Below are positions 1 to 8,362 of a stretch of DNA of 64,000 nucleotides, piece by piece. The number at the start of each line of letters is the position of its first letter. Position 1 is the first letter of the stretch. A model generated the notes under the pieces. The model was not told the origin of the DNA and did not search any database. It saw only the letters and a program-made list of their open reading frames with translations. The position numbers and the translations under genes were made by a program. This DNA comes from Parabacteroides sp. PF5-6 (GTDB lineage: Bacteria; Bacteroidota; Bacteroidia; Bacteroidales; Tannerellaceae): contig NZ_JAQFIN010000002.1 of assembly GCF_029504695.1 (NCBI RefSeq), forward strand, positions 248,001 through 312,000. Reading direction: 5' to 3'.

Positions 1-995
1 TGAGAAATAAAATATATCTGCTTTTCCTGTTGTTTATCCCGTTGACGCTTGTGGCGCAGGACGATGATCATGTCTTTCGTTTTCTTCGTTTCCCCACATC
101 CGCCCGGGCAAACGCTTTGGGTGGGCATACGGTTGCGTTGATCGAGCGCGACCCTTCCCTCGTCTTTCATAACCCGGGACTGCTGGGTGGAGAGATGGAC
201 GGTATGGTCAACCTGAACTATATGAATTATATCTCGGATATCAATGTCGGGAGCGCACTCTATACCAAAGCGCATAAGGAACGGGGAGCCTGGGGAATCG
301 GTGCTACCTTTATTAATTATGGTAATATAAAAGAATACCTGCCCGAGAATATTGCGGTGGGCGACTTTACGGCGAACGACGTCGGCCTGCAGGGTTTCTA
401 TGCTTACGACCTGTCGAACCGCTGGCGCGGTGGGGTGACGATGAAATTTCTCTATTCGAGTTTCGCCGAGTTCTCTTCGTTCGGATTAGCCGTCGATGCG
501 GGACTCAGTTATTATAATGAAGAAAAAGCCTTCTCTTTCGGTTTCACCCTGAAGAATATGGGGGCACAACTCAAGACGTACGACGACGAGCGTTACCCTT
601 TGCCCTGGGATATTCAATTGGGTATAACCAAAAAGATGAACCATGCCCCGATCCGCTTATCCCTGACGGCGATGTATCTGAACCGTTGGAAGTTCGATAC
701 CATCGACCAGACCGGAGCGGCCGATAAGGATAGTTTCTTTCAGACCTTTGCCAAGCACCTGGTCATCGGGGTCGATTTTGTTCCCTCCGAGAACTTTTGG
801 GTCGGCCTGGGATTCAACCCCAAACGAAACATGGACCTGAAAGTAGAAAACGGGAATAAATTGGGAGGCTTCTCCGCCGGTGCCGGAGTAAAAATAAAGA
901 TGTTTGATGTCGGCGTCTCCGTCGCCAAATACCACCCCTCCGCCATGGCTATGATGGTCAGCATCTCCACTACACTTTCCGATTTCCGCCCGTAA
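1..995 (+). CDS. porQ: Type IX secretion system protein PorQ (first base of start codon outside window)
   Basis: The frame is open from base 3 with TG at bases 1-2, so the ATG begins one base before the window and the protein is about 331 aa. The N-terminus (MRNKIYLLFLLFIPLTLVAQ) is a signal peptide. The mature protein starts DDDHVFRFLRFPTSARANALGG, the arrangement known from PorQ of the PorV/PorQ/FadL-like barrel family, followed by amphipathic beta segments to the end. PorQ is an outer-membrane part of the T9SS; in Porphyromonas it works with PorU, PorV and PorZ in the attachment complex (family knowledge). The PorE-like gene and the T9SS cargo elsewhere in the window agree with this. It is followed by about 950 bases without a protein gene. 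Confidence 0.88.
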   Translation, partial: RNKIYLLFLLFIPLTLVAQDDDHVFRFLRFPTSARANALGGHTVALIERDPSLVFHNPGLLGGEMDGMVNLNYMNYISDINVGSALYTKAHKERGAWGIGATFINYGNIKEYLPENIAVGDFTANDVGLQGFYAYDLSNRWRGGVTMKFLYSSFAEFSSFGLAVDAGLSYYNEEKAFSFGFTLKNMGAQLKTYDDERYPLPWDIQLGITKKMNHAPIRLSLTAMYLNRWKFDTIDQTGAADKDSFFQTFAKHLVIGVDFVPSENFWVGLGFNPKRNMDLKVENGNKLGGFSAGAGVKIKMFDVGVSVAKYHPSAMAMMVSISTTLSDFRP

Positions 996-1033
996 GAAGA
1001 GACGATTTGAAACCCGCCAGACCCCCCTTTTTC

Positions 1034-1121
1034 AAACTACCAGTACTTTGCGCACAAACTACTAATACTTTGTCGACAAACTACCGGTAGTTTGCGCGCA
1101 AACTACCGGTAGTTTCCGAAG
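1034..1121. repeat. 4 x 22-bp palindrome array (array A)
   Basis: Four head-to-tail units of exactly 22 bp (1034, 1056, 1078, 1100). Units 3 and 4 hold the perfect 16-bp palindrome AAACTACCGGTAGTTT; units 1 and 2 are degenerate. The cores are separated by 6-bp spacers such as GTCGAC and GCGCGC that are themselves palindromes. A C-rich leader ending CCCCCCTTTTTC precedes it and an AT-rich tail follows (1122-1170). Leader and tail are shared with array D at 38073. Confidence 0.85.
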
Positions 1122-1258
1122 AAAATATTAATGCTTCATTTTCAGTGGTTTATAAACACACAAAATTTATTCGCATCGAAGAGAATGTGAAGATTTTCTT
1201 CGGTAGTTAGTAGTTGGTAGTTAGTAGTTGGTAGGCGCGGAGCGGTGAATAGAAGGAA

Positions 1259-1488
1259 ATGTGAAGATGCAGGATAATAGCAAGTGAACTATCCAGGCTC
1301 CCCTTCTTAGAAAAGAAGGGGGTGGACCAGAGCCGTAGGCGATGGTGGGGTAGTTTGATCCTAATTTTGTATGAGATAGGTATTTATCATTTGTCAGAAG
1401 ATCAAACTGCTCCACCACGGCAAGCCGTGGTCCCCCTCTTCTTGTCTAAGAAGAGGAGCCTGGATACTGATATCGTAAATCTTCACAT
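1259..1488. repeat. Long imperfect inverted repeat (dispersed hairpin element)
   Basis: Left arm 1259-1360 and right arm 1400-1488 are near reverse complements, with a ~40-bp loop. The outer ends match as ATGTGAAGAT / ATCTTCACAT, the middle as TATCCAGGCTCC / GGAGCCTGGATA, and the inner part as AGTTTGATC / GATCAAACT. It contains the motif CCACGGCAAGCCGTGG. A short direct repeat built from GGTAGTTAGTAGTT lies just before it (1202-1234). It holds no credible reading frame and looks like a dispersed palindromic or MITE-like element. Confidence 0.7.
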
Positions 1489-1529
1489 CTCAAACTATTG
1501 AAAAGCGCGCCACGCGCGTGAAATAGTAG

Positions 1530-1775
1530 GCATAAAAAAAATCAGAAACCATCTCCCGACGCCTTCTGATTGTAACCGTTTTTTAAAAATTACTCTATCT
1601 TGATTGCAAGTAATATTGACAAAAGAATAAAAAATTATTCTTTGTACACGCACCTTCACAGGAACCTGCACTTATAGGGTTTGCAATCGTATACCTTTTA
1701 TTATTTAACGATTCTGTTATATCATCTTTTTTTGCGAAAGTAATATTTAGGGCAAATAAGGATCTATTTTTTTGC
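1530..1775 (-). ncRNA. Candidate structured noncoding RNA antisense to the cmk upstream region
   Basis: On the minus strand a TATATTTG box (1782-1789) and a TACTTTCG box (1733-1740) lie upstream of a stretch with no protein gene. The stretch ends in a hairpin with a U-run (1533-1571). Inside, GATTGCAA (1602-1609) pairs with TTGCAATC (1681-1688) and encloses a second strong hairpin (1619-1630 with 1635-1645). Promoter, nested helices and terminator together suggest a 200-250-nt RNA. I cannot assign it to a known family; 6S RNA is one possibility to test. Confidence 0.4.
1533..1571 (-). terminator. Intrinsic terminator
   Basis: AATCAGAA (1540-1547) pairs with TTCTGATT (1564-1571). Read on the minus strand the stem is followed by seven or more U residues (A-run 1534-1540 on the plus strand). 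It would end the candidate RNA described at 1530-1775. Confidence 0.55.
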
Positions 1776-1888
1776 GAGAGCAAATATAGACTGTGTAAAT
1801 AATAAAGCTGTTCATAATTGTGACGATTGTTTTCATGTATTTGAATGTGCAGTGTTTTTTTTTTCGGATATGGCTCTCTTTTTGCCGG

Positions 1889-1920
1889 TTTGGATGGTAT
1901 TGCCTGATTCGTTACTTTTG
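1889..1920 (+). promoter_or_regulatory. Bacteroidetes-type promoter of cmk
   Basis: TTTG at 1889-1892, a 20-bp gap and TACTTTTG at 1913-1920 match the Bacteroidetes -33/-7 consensus (TTTG, TAnnTTTG). The cmk ATG lies 22 bp downstream, which rules out the in-frame ATGs further upstream as starts. Confidence 0.65.
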
Positions 1921-1941
1921 CAAAGGACAAAGAAAAATCAA

Positions 1942-2634
1942 ATGAAACGAATAACAATAGCGATAGACGGACATTCTTCGAGTGGGAAAAGCACGATGGC
2001 GAAAGATCTGGCACGGGAGATTGGTTATACCTATATCGATTCGGGTGCGATGTACCGGGCGGTGACTCTTTATGCTTTGCAGCAAGGATTGTTTGCCGGT
2101 GATGCATTGGATGAGGAACAGCTCGAGCAGCAGATCGACCGGATACGGATCAGTTTCCGGTTAAACCCCGAGACCGGCCGGCCGGATACGTATCTGAATG
2201 GCGAAAAGGTGGAGAAAGAGATCCGCGGGATGGAGGTGGCCAATCGGGTGAGCCGCATTGCGACCCTGGGTTTTGTGCGTCGCGCGATGGTCGCCCAGCA
2301 ACAGGAGATGGGGCGCGACAAAGGGGTCGTGATGGACGGACGGGATATCGGAACGGTGGTCTTTCCGGATGCGGAACTGAAGATTTTCGTGACCGCATCG
2401 CCCGAGATCAGGGCCCAGCGGCGCGTCGACGAGTTGAAAGCGAAAGGGCAGCCTGCCTCTTACGCCGATGTGTTGGAAAATGTGCTGAGCCGCGACCATA
2501 TCGACTCGACCCGCGAAGAGAGTCCGCTCCGGCAGGCCGACGATGCCCGGGTGCTGGACAATTCGGATATGACCGTCGAAGAGCAGAAAGCGTTGCTTTT
2601 GCAGTGGTACAACGAAAGAGTAAACAGATGCTGA
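1942..2634 (+). CDS. cmk: Cytidylate kinase
   Basis: A 230-aa (d)CMP kinase that phosphorylates CMP and dCMP to the diphosphates in pyrimidine salvage. The P-loop GHSSSGKST lies at residues 8-16, followed by the CMK-type [12 protein letters not shown] segment, [13 protein letters not shown], and the lid/C-terminal part with RRVDEL. The start at 1942 follows the promoter at 1889-1920; longer frames would begin inside the promoter. The stop TGA overlaps the ATG of ispH (ATGCTGA at 2628-2634), so the two genes are probably translationally coupled. Confidence 0.95.
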   Translation: MKRITIAIDGHSSSGKSTMAKDLAREIGYTYIDSGAMYRAVTLYALQQGLFAGDALDEEQLEQQIDRIRISFRLNPETGRPDTYLNGEKVEKEIRGMEVANRVSRIATLGFVRRAMVAQQQEMGRDKGVVMDGRDIGTVVFPDAELKIFVTASPEIRAQRRVDELKAKGQPASYADVLENVLSRDHIDSTREESPLRQADDARVLDNSDMTVEEQKALLLQWYNERVNRC

Positions 2635-3512
2635 GCGTAGAGATCGATAACGATTCCGGTTTTTGCTTTGGTGTGGTGACGGCTATCGAGAGTGCCGAGC
2701 GGGAGCTGAAAGAGACGGATACGCTGTATTGTCTGGGGGATATCGTGCACAATAACTTAGAAGTGGAGCGGCTACGATCGCAAGGACTGCGGACCATCGA
2801 GCATAAAGATCTGGCAGATTTGAAAGGGAAGAAAGTCCTGCTACGCGCTCATGGCGAGCCGCCTTCTACTTATCTGACGGCAAAAGAAAACCAGATCACG
2901 ATCGTGGATGCCACCTGCCCGGTGGTGCTGCGCCTGCAGCGACGGATCCATAAATGTTATGAAGAAACCCGGTCGAAGCAGACCCAGCTGGTTATTTACG
3001 GCAAGAAAGGCCATGCGGAAGTCAATGGCCTGGTGGGCCAGACCGACGGCACGGCGATTGTGATCGAGAAGATCGAGGATCTGGACCGTCTGGATTTCAA
3101 CCGGGATATTATTCTCTTCTCGCAGACGACCAAGTCCCTGGATGGTTTCCGTGAAATTGTCGAAGAGATCGAACGACGCCGGTCCGAGCATACTCGTTTT
3201 GATTATTACGATACGATCTGCCGGCAGGTGGCCAATCGTCTGCCGCATATTAAAGGCTTCGCCTCCCGTCACGACTGGGTGTATTTCGTTGCTGGCAAGA
3301 AAAGCTCGAATGGGCGGGTATTGTTCGAAGAATGCCTGAAGGCCAATCCCCATACCTTTTTTATCTCTGAAGCCAAAGAAATCAATACACCTCTGCCTGT
3401 TGGTATTGAGCGGGTAGGCGTTTGCGGCGCTACTTCGACCCCTAAATGGCTGATGGAAGAAGTGGCCGGGCGGATTCGGGAGATAAACACCGTACCAGCC
3501 GCTGGTTTATAA
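2628..3512 (+). CDS. ispH: 4-hydroxy-3-methylbut-2-enyl diphosphate reductase
   Basis: A 294-aa enzyme for the last step of the MEP isoprenoid pathway, reducing HMBPP to IPP and DMAPP with a [4Fe-4S] cluster. The three cluster cysteines are visible at residues 13 (GFCFGV), 97 (DATCPVV) and 198 (DTICRQ), with the substrate histidines H41, H75 (RAHGEPP) and H129 (KKGHAE), and E131 and T167 where the family has them. The C-terminal [10 protein letters not shown] signature is present. The start overlaps the end of cmk, which excludes the longer frame. Confidence 0.96.
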   Translation: MLSVEIDNDSGFCFGVVTAIESAERELKETDTLYCLGDIVHNNLEVERLRSQGLRTIEHKDLADLKGKKVLLRAHGEPPSTYLTAKENQITIVDATCPVVLRLQRRIHKCYEETRSKQTQLVIYGKKGHAEVNGLVGQTDGTAIVIEKIEDLDRLDFNRDIILFSQTTKSLDGFREIVEEIERRRSEHTRFDYYDTICRQVANRLPHIKGFASRHDWVYFVAGKKSSNGRVLFEECLKANPHTFFISEAKEINTPLPVGIERVGVCGATSTPKWLMEEVAGRIREINTVPAAGL

Positions 3513-3578
3513 TGTGACAATACTGTTACAAAAGAAGAACTTTTGCCCCTCGGCGAATCTACTCTCAACTATAAATCG

Positions 3579-3586
3579 TATTTTTG
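3579..3586 (+). promoter_or_regulatory. -7 box of pfkA promoter
   Basis: TATTTTTG matches TAnnTTTG and lies 25 bp before the pfkA start at 3612. No good -33 TTTG stands at the usual distance. Confidence 0.45.
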
Positions 3587-3611
3587 CTGCGTCATAATAA
3601 ACCTTTATACG

Positions 3612-4592
3612 ATGACTATGGTAAAGTGTATTGGCATTTTAACCTCCGGAGGTGATGCACCCGGAATGAACGCTGCCATCCGCGCGGTCACTCGAACCGC
3701 CTTGTTTAGAGGGATAGCAGTCAAGGGTATCTATCGTGGATACAAAGGCTTGATCACGAATGAAATAGAAGACTTCAATAATCAAAGTGTAAGTAATATA
3801 ATCCAAAGGGGCGGTACGATCCTGAAGACCGCGCGCAGCGAAGAATTCCGTACACCGGAAGGTCGGAAGACAGCGTATGATCGTTTGATGGAACATGGCA
3901 TCGACGCCTTGGTTACGATCGGCGGCGACGGGACGCTTACCGGCGCCCGCATCTTTGCGCAGGAATATAATTATCCGATTGTCGGCCTGCCCGGAACAAT
4001 CGACAATGACCTCTACGGCACGGATACCACGATCGGTTTCGATACGGCATTGAACACCATCATGGAGTGTGTCGACAAGATCCGCGATACTGCAACCTCG
4101 CACGATCGCCTGTTCTTTATCGAGGTGATGGGGCGTGAGGCCGGCTTCCTGGCCTTGAACGGAGCGATCGCTTCCGGAGCAGAAGCCGCTATTGTTCCTG
4201 AAATATCGATGGAGAAAGACCAGTTGGCGGAAATGATCGAGACGGGCTTCCGGAAATCAAAGAGTAGCAGTATCGTTCTGGTGACCGAAGGTGATATTAC
4301 CGGCGGAGCCATGGGCATTGCCGAACGCATGAAGATAGAGTACCCCCAGTTTGATGTACGGGTTTCGATCCTGGGGCACCTGCAACGCGGGGGATCTCCC
4401 ACGGCGCAGGACCGTATCCTGGCTACCCGCATGGGCGTTGCCGCTATCGATGCCATTCAGGACGATCAGCGCAATGTGATGATTGGTGTGCAAAACGACA
4501 ATATCGTCTATGTGCCTTTCTCCAAAGCAATCAAGAATATCAAAAAGATCAATCCGGATCTGATCAATACGTTGGAGACGGTTTCGCATTAA
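3612..4592 (+). CDS. pfkA: ATP-dependent 6-phosphofructokinase
   Basis: A 326-aa glycolytic kinase converting fructose-6-phosphate to fructose-1,6-bisphosphate. It has the nucleotide-binding [17 protein letters not shown] near the N-terminus, GGDGTLTGA (a glycine where PPi-dependent enzymes carry aspartate, so ATP is the likely donor), the catalytic [19 protein letters not shown], and [15 protein letters not shown] near the C-terminus. The start is the first ATG after the -7 box; a second ATG two codons later (3618) is also possible. The sigma operon on the opposite strand converges on its 3' end. Confidence 0.95.
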   Translation: MTMVKCIGILTSGGDAPGMNAAIRAVTRTALFRGIAVKGIYRGYKGLITNEIEDFNNQSVSNIIQRGGTILKTARSEEFRTPEGRKTAYDRLMEHGIDALVTIGGDGTLTGARIFAQEYNYPIVGLPGTIDNDLYGTDTTIGFDTALNTIMECVDKIRDTATSHDRLFFIEVMGREAGFLALNGAIASGAEAAIVPEISMEKDQLAEMIETGFRKSKSSSIVLVTEGDITGGAMGIAERMKIEYPQFDVRVSILGHLQRGGSPTAQDRILATRMGVAAIDAIQDDQRNVMIGVQNDNIVYVPFSKAIKNIKKINPDLINTLETVSH

Positions 4593-4606
4593 GCGACCGT
4601 AACCTC

Positions 4607-4978
4607 TCAGTGTATTATCATATCATCTTTATGTTTGGCCCGGTATCTCTTCCGGAAATAATGATCGGCAAAGAGTAAGAGGCCGGCGAGCCCGGCGATG
4701 TAGAGGTAGAAGGGGATCGTTTGCATCGCTTCCATAGAGATATCGATAGAGATTTTGGGTATGCCCAGGCGGATCACGGCCAATACCCCCAGGGTGAGTA
4801 TCACCAATGAGGCAATGATCAGGGCAGCCCACGACAGGCGTTCGTTGCGCTTCTTCACCCGCAGGGCTTCTTCCTGTATCTGTTGCATGAGCTGCATCCG
4901 GAAATCAACGGGTAGCGGCTCCACCGGCAACTGACGGAATAAGCCTTGCAGATAATCTTCTTCTCTATTTGTATTCAT
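4607..4978 (-). CDS. Two-helix membrane protein, probable anti-sigma partner
   Basis: A 123-aa protein I cannot assign by name. The N-terminal ~45 residues are polar and helical (MNTNREEDYLQGLFRQLPVEPLPVDFRMQ begins it), followed by two hydrophobic stretches around residues 48-70 and 88-108 and a basic tail. Its ATG overlaps the stop of the upstream ECF sigma gene (TAATG at 4976-4980), implying translational coupling. A small membrane protein coupled to an ECF sigma gene is typical of an anti-sigma factor, but no zinc-binding HxxxCxxC motif is present, so the function is inferred from position only. Confidence 0.6.
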   Translation of the reverse strand: MNTNREEDYLQGLFRQLPVEPLPVDFRMQLMQQIQEEALRVKKRNERLSWAALIIASLVILTLGVLAVIRLGIPKISIDISMEAMQTIPFYLYIAGLAGLLLFADHYFRKRYRAKHKDDMIIH

Positions 4979-5535
4979 TACTTCTCCTCCATTTCTTTTA
5001 ATAAGACAAACAACTTTTTCCGGATACGAAACAGCTTGGTTTTGACATTTGAAACCGTGAGTCCGGTGATCTCCACCAGGTCGTCGATCGTCTTTTCCTG
5101 CATATAATATAATAAAATCATACCTCGTTCATCGGGCGATAGGCGTCCGATTGCTTTTTCCAGTTGCTCGATCTGCTCCGAAGGGTCTGTTTGTCCCATC
5201 ATCCGGGCGACTTCTTCTTCGGATACATTATTGATCGTCGACTCTTCGATGGCCAGGTATTCCATTCTGCGTCTCCGGGTAGCCGAGATGGCCGTGTTGT
5301 AAGCGATCCGGTAGATCCAGGTGGAAAAGCTGCTATCTCCCTTGAACGAAGCAATGTTTTTGTACACCTTCATAAATACATCCTGCGTCAGCTCTTCCGC
5401 ATCTTCCCGGCTGCATACGACCTTCAGGATCAAGGAATGAACCTGGCGGCTGTATTTGTCGAGTAGGCAAGCGAAACAACTCAGATCACCTTCCTGTATT
5501 CGTTTCACATAATATAGATCGGTATACAACTCCAT
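4978..5535 (-). CDS. RNA polymerase ECF-type sigma factor
   Basis: A 185-aa sigma-70 family protein. Region 2 includes the ELTQDVFMKVYKNIASF core-binding helix and FSTWIYRIAYNTA (-10 recognition). Region 4 includes LSPDERGMILLYYMQEKTIDDLVEITGLTVSNVKTKLFR (split here: LSPDERGMILLYYMQ, then the helix-turn-helix). Upstream in-frame ATGs exist at 5553 and, with a TTG/GTG-type start, 5586, but the ECF-type promoter at 5547-5573 would start transcription just before 5535, so I choose that ATG. It forms a coupled operon with the membrane protein at 4607 and is probably autoregulated. Confidence 0.88.
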   Translation of the reverse strand: MELYTDLYYVKRIQEGDLSCFACLLDKYSRQVHSLILKVVCSREDAEELTQDVFMKVYKNIASFKGDSSFSTWIYRIAYNTAISATRRRRMEYLAIEESTINNVSEEEVARMMGQTDPSEQIEQLEKAIGRLSPDERGMILLYYMQEKTIDDLVEITGLTVSNVKTKLFRIRKKLFVLLKEMEEK

Positions 5536-5546
5536 TTGTTTATATG

Positions 5547-5573
5547 GACGCATGCCAGGCGGACTGGTTACAC
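5547..5573 (-). promoter_or_regulatory. Predicted ECF-sigma promoter in front of the sigma operon
   Basis: On the minus strand GTGTAACC (5573-5566), a 15-bp gap and CGTC (5550-5547). The same string with the same gap occurs in the opposite direction at 5613-5639. The -35 AAC and -10 CGTC elements are typical of ECF promoters. Confidence 0.65.
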
Positions 5574-5612
5574 CTAACCGGAACAAAAATAAAAATATTT
5601 TTTATCGAAAGA

Positions 5613-5639
5613 GTGTAACCGATGGAAAACTATTGCGTC
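5613..5639 (+). promoter_or_regulatory. Predicted ECF-sigma promoter in front of the DUF6249 gene
   Basis: GTGTAACC (5613-5620), 15 bp, CGTC (5636-5639), a mirror copy of the sigma gene promoter. The downstream ATG is at 5685, giving a leader of about 40 nt. This ties the DUF6249 gene to the same sigma factor. Confidence 0.65.
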
Positions 5640-5684
5640 AAAAGAGCAAACGAAATCAATTACTCATTTAAAAACGTATAGATT

Positions 5685-6092
5685 ATGATGGATTTTATTC
5701 TTATCCCATTAGTCGTTGGTATTATCACCGCAGGGATTTACGGTTTATTCGAATTGTTTGCCCGCCGCAAAGAACGTCTGGCTATTATTGAAAAGATCGG
5801 CGATCGATTGGAGGCTTCTGCCTTCGAAGGCAAATTGGGGCTGCCGAGTTATATGCGCAATTTCTCTTTCAGCGCGTTGAAGATCGGCAGTATGATGGCC
5901 GGTATCGGACTGGGATTGTTGGTGGCTTTCTTTATCAGCCTGGGTGTCGAAAATAATGGAGGGATGCCCAGCAATGGTTGGGGGCACCGGGAGTATGCCA
6001 GTGTGGTGTATGGTGCGTCTGTCTTATTGTTCGGCGGGATTGGTTTGTTGGTTGCTTTTGTGGTGGAGATGAATTTGGCGAAGAAGAAATAA
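5685..6092 (+). CDS. DUF6249 family membrane protein
   Basis: A 135-aa protein with three hydrophobic segments (about residues 5-25, 66-88 and 108-128) and a polar stretch with FARRKERLAIIEKIGDRLE after the first, the layout of DUF6249 proteins of Bacteroidetes (function unknown). It is divergent from the ECF sigma operon and has a matching ECF-type promoter, so it is probably a regulon member rather than an independent gene. The region downstream is a bidirectional hairpin. Confidence 0.72.
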   Translation: MMDFILIPLVVGIITAGIYGLFELFARRKERLAIIEKIGDRLEASAFEGKLGLPSYMRNFSFSALKIGSMMAGIGLGLLVAFFISLGVENNGGMPSNGWGHREYASVVYGASVLLFGGIGLLVAFVVEMNLAKKK

Positions 6093-6175
6093 GAGTTTAG
6101 GTCATTTAGGTCATTTAGGTCTTTTAAGTCGTAAAAGACCTAAATGACCTAAATGACCTAAAAGACCTAAAACTC
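6093..6175. terminator. Repeat-built hairpin between convergent genes
   Basis: Copies of the 9-mer TAGGTCATT on the left arm (6097-6125) face their reverse complements on the right (6134-6175), giving a ~35-bp imperfect stem with the loop AAGTCGT. It fills exactly the space between two converging genes, so it probably ends both transcripts. Confidence 0.6.
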
Positions 6176-7492
6176 CTAAAACCAAATCTCCCCAAAATAC
6201 TCCGGCCGATGGAAATCCGGCTGTTCAGTCCCAATCGGGCTCCAGCTTACAAAGTGAGGATATTCCGTATCATCGGCGCATTTATAGAAGTTGCCCAAGA
6301 TCTTCTCCGGCAGATTCTCCGGATCCAATCCCATCACCGAGAAAGGAATGCTGACGATCAATTCCCAGGAGTGGATGCCTTTTTTCTCTGTGAAAGTTTT
6401 CTTCTCCAGCGAAGAGTAACGGCGGATCGACTGATATTCTTCCGGTGTAATGGATTCACTCTCGGCACGCGACTGCCGGCGGGAAGCATCACAACAACCG
6501 ATGCAATTGAATTCAAAATTGATATACCCGCTCTCATTCTCTTTCTTCATAAAGAACTCCACGCAACTGTCGGTATAGACCGGCGAACCGTCTTTCTCGT
6601 ATAATGCTTTCAGCGAATTTCCCCGGACAAAGTAACGGATATACAGGTTCTTGTCCGTGCGGGCAATATCGAAGGCTACAACAGGTTTGTAAGGATATAT
6701 TTCCCAATTGATTACTTCAATGTACTCTCGCCGGGCTTTGTTCTCCATAATGAGGCCGACGGAAGATAAATCCAACACATCGAGTGTCGGTAGATAAGGA
6801 ACTTTGAGCTTTTTCATTTGACTGATTGATTTTGAATTACTGACATTAAATACAGAAGCAGTAGCCGAAGGAACGATGGCGGAGACAAAGCCAATCACGG
6901 AAACCGCGAGAATGATACCTCCCACCACCCGGTTCATCAACCAAAGACCTCTGATATTAAACCATTTTCTCATTTTAGATACAATATATGTTATGATTAA
7001 CCACCAAAGAATGGCACCGATCCCAACCGACACGACGCCGCCCAGAATCATCCCGGCGGAATATTCGGCGCGGACAAACCCGAAACGGGCATATAGCGCG
7101 ATATAAAGGAATACGATTAAAACATTGCTGAAGGTCAGAATAAAGGCGGAGATGAAATCCTGCGCATACGAGATCTTGCGGATCGCTTTCTGTTTCCGGA
7201 GCTGACGGGTCGGATTCGAACGGAAGATATAAAAACCGAATATGGCCAGAATACCGCTGCCGAACAGCTGGAGGAAGGTCTGGTTGGACTCCACGAAATT
7301 GACAACAAAACCGATCGCCAACCCCGTAAGTGCGGCATAAAATACATCCGATAAGGCCGCGCCTAACCCGGAAACAAAGCCATGCCAGCGCCCTTTGTAT
7401 AGTGTACGCCGGATGATGAGCATCCCGATAGGGCCCATAGGAGCCGAAACCAATACACCTATCAATAATCCTTTTACAATTAATTCTACCAT
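6176..7492 (-). CDS. LysE-family transporter fused to a CBM9-like domain
   Basis: A 438-aa protein with two parts. Residues 1-210 are a LysE-type exporter: six hydrophobic helices, the early motif SAPMGPIGMLIIRRTL and the GxxxALSDVFYA segment. Residues 226-438 resemble the carbohydrate-binding family 9-like domains of Bacteroidetes (WEIYPYKPVVAFDIARTD, YTDSCVEFFMK, NFEFNCIG, WELIVSIPFSVMGL, FVSWSPIGTEQPDFHRPEYF). The second part begins with its own ATG at 6817 and the linker is AT-rich and intergenic-looking, so this may be two genes joined by loss of a stop, or still translated from both starts. LysE proteins export amino acids or similar solutes; the real substrate is unknown. Confidence 0.75.
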   Translation of the reverse strand: MVELIVKGLLIGVLVSAPMGPIGMLIIRRTLYKGRWHGFVSGLGAALSDVFYAALTGLAIGFVVNFVESNQTFLQLFGSGILAIFGFYIFRSNPTRQLRKQKAIRKISYAQDFISAFILTFSNVLIVFLYIALYARFGFVRAEYSAGMILGGVVSVGIGAILWWLIITYIVSKMRKWFNIRGLWLMNRVVGGIILAVSVIGFVSAIVPSATASVFNVSNSKSISQMKKLKVPYLPTLDVLDLSSVGLIMENKARREYIEVINWEIYPYKPVVAFDIARTDKNLYIRYFVRGNSLKALYEKDGSPVYTDSCVEFFMKKENESGYINFEFNCIGCCDASRRQSRAESESITPEEYQSIRRYSSLEKKTFTEKKGIHSWELIVSIPFSVMGLDPENLPEKILGNFYKCADDTEYPHFVSWSPIGTEQPDFHRPEYFGEIWF

Positions 7493-7612
7493 TTAGCGAA
7501 GGGCCTTCTGTTCCGAAAGGGCAAAGATACGGTCATTTGCATTCATTCTTTGATAAAAAAGGTGAAATCTTAAAAAAACAGCTCCCCGCAATAGATATTG
7601 AAATAGATTCTC

Positions 7613-7620
7613 TATATTTG
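7613..7620 (+). promoter_or_regulatory. -7 box for the plug-domain gene
   Basis: TATATTTG (TAnnTTTG) lies 30 bp before the start at 7651. It shows that the upstream in-frame start at 7537 is not used. Confidence 0.5.
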
Positions 7621-7650
7621 ACAAGTTGTGTTTCACCCTGTAAATCTACG

Positions 7651-8328
7651 ATGTATATGAAAAAGAGTTTATACCTATTTGCCCTGTTGTTGATCGTATC
7701 CGGTTTGTCGGCCCAACAGTCGACGATGAGCCTGACCGGAGTCGTTCAGACCCCCAAAGGCGAGCCGCTCAAGAAAGTGGTCATTGCCGTGTTGAATAAT
7801 ACGCAATCGACGAAGACCAATAAGAATGGGGAGTTCGTATTGAAAAGAGTGCAGGCAGACGACCAGATTGAAGTCATCATCGAAAAGAAACGGGTGGCGG
7901 TCTTCCCGTTGAATGGCAATCAGCGGGTACGGATCGATGTCCTGGATAGCCGGATCCGTGTCTTGACGGAAGAGGGCCGAGATGAGATGTATGTATTAAA
8001 CGCGGTTCCGCAGAAAGCGCAGCGTCGGGCGGGCGTCATCACGGCCGAGATGATTGCGAAAAGCAGTGTCACTTCATTGACTGAGGTCATCCGCCAGTTT
8101 ATGCCTAACGTGCCGTTTATCGACGGAGCGCCTTGCTTCCGGGGGGCATCCTCATTCTACGCCAGTAATGCTGCGCTGGTCGTTGTCGATGGAGTAGAAA
8201 TGGAATATAGTTCCGCCGAAGGTGCGATCAACGTGCACGATATCGCGACGGTCGAAGCCAATAAGAGTGGCGCCGGTTATGGCGTACGGGGTGCGAACGG
8301 CGTGATTATTATTACCACCAAACATTAA
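7651..8328 (+). CDS. Barrel-less TonB-dependent receptor plug domain protein
   Basis: A 225-aa secreted protein. Its signal peptide (MKKSLYLFALLLIVSGLSAQ; a second possible ATG at 7657) is followed by a carboxypeptidase-regulatory-like domain (about residues 25-95: SLTGVVQTPKGEPLKKVVI, then TKTNKNGEFVLK). Next comes a SusC-type plug domain (TSLTEVIRQFMPNVPF, ALVVVDGVEMEY, VEANKSGAGYGVRGANG), ending VIIITTKH where a receptor would continue into its barrel. There is no barrel downstream; the sulfatase converges from the other side. It is either a stand-alone plug protein, which exists in Bacteroidales, or a truncated receptor. Its length is clean, with no degenerate barrel sequence after the stop. 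Confidence 0.8.
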   Translation: MYMKKSLYLFALLLIVSGLSAQQSTMSLTGVVQTPKGEPLKKVVIAVLNNTQSTKTNKNGEFVLKRVQADDQIEVIIEKKRVAVFPLNGNQRVRIDVLDSRIRVLTEEGRDEMYVLNAVPQKAQRRAGVITAEMIAKSSVTSLTEVIRQFMPNVPFIDGAPCFRGASSFYASNAALVVVDGVEMEYSSAEGAINVHDIATVEANKSGAGYGVRGANGVIIITTKH

Positions 8329-8362
8329 GGGGAGGTTTCCCCTTAACGCTTGTTTTCTTTGT

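Noticed and set aside
1034-1121. CRISPR array
   Set aside because: The repeats are 22 bp head-to-tail without unique spacers, only four copies, and no cas gene is present. The same holds for arrays B-E.
1595-2107. A 170-codon minus-strand frame before cmk
   Set aside because: It overlaps the start of cmk, its sequence is low in complexity with no motif, and the region fits a promoter and an RNA better.
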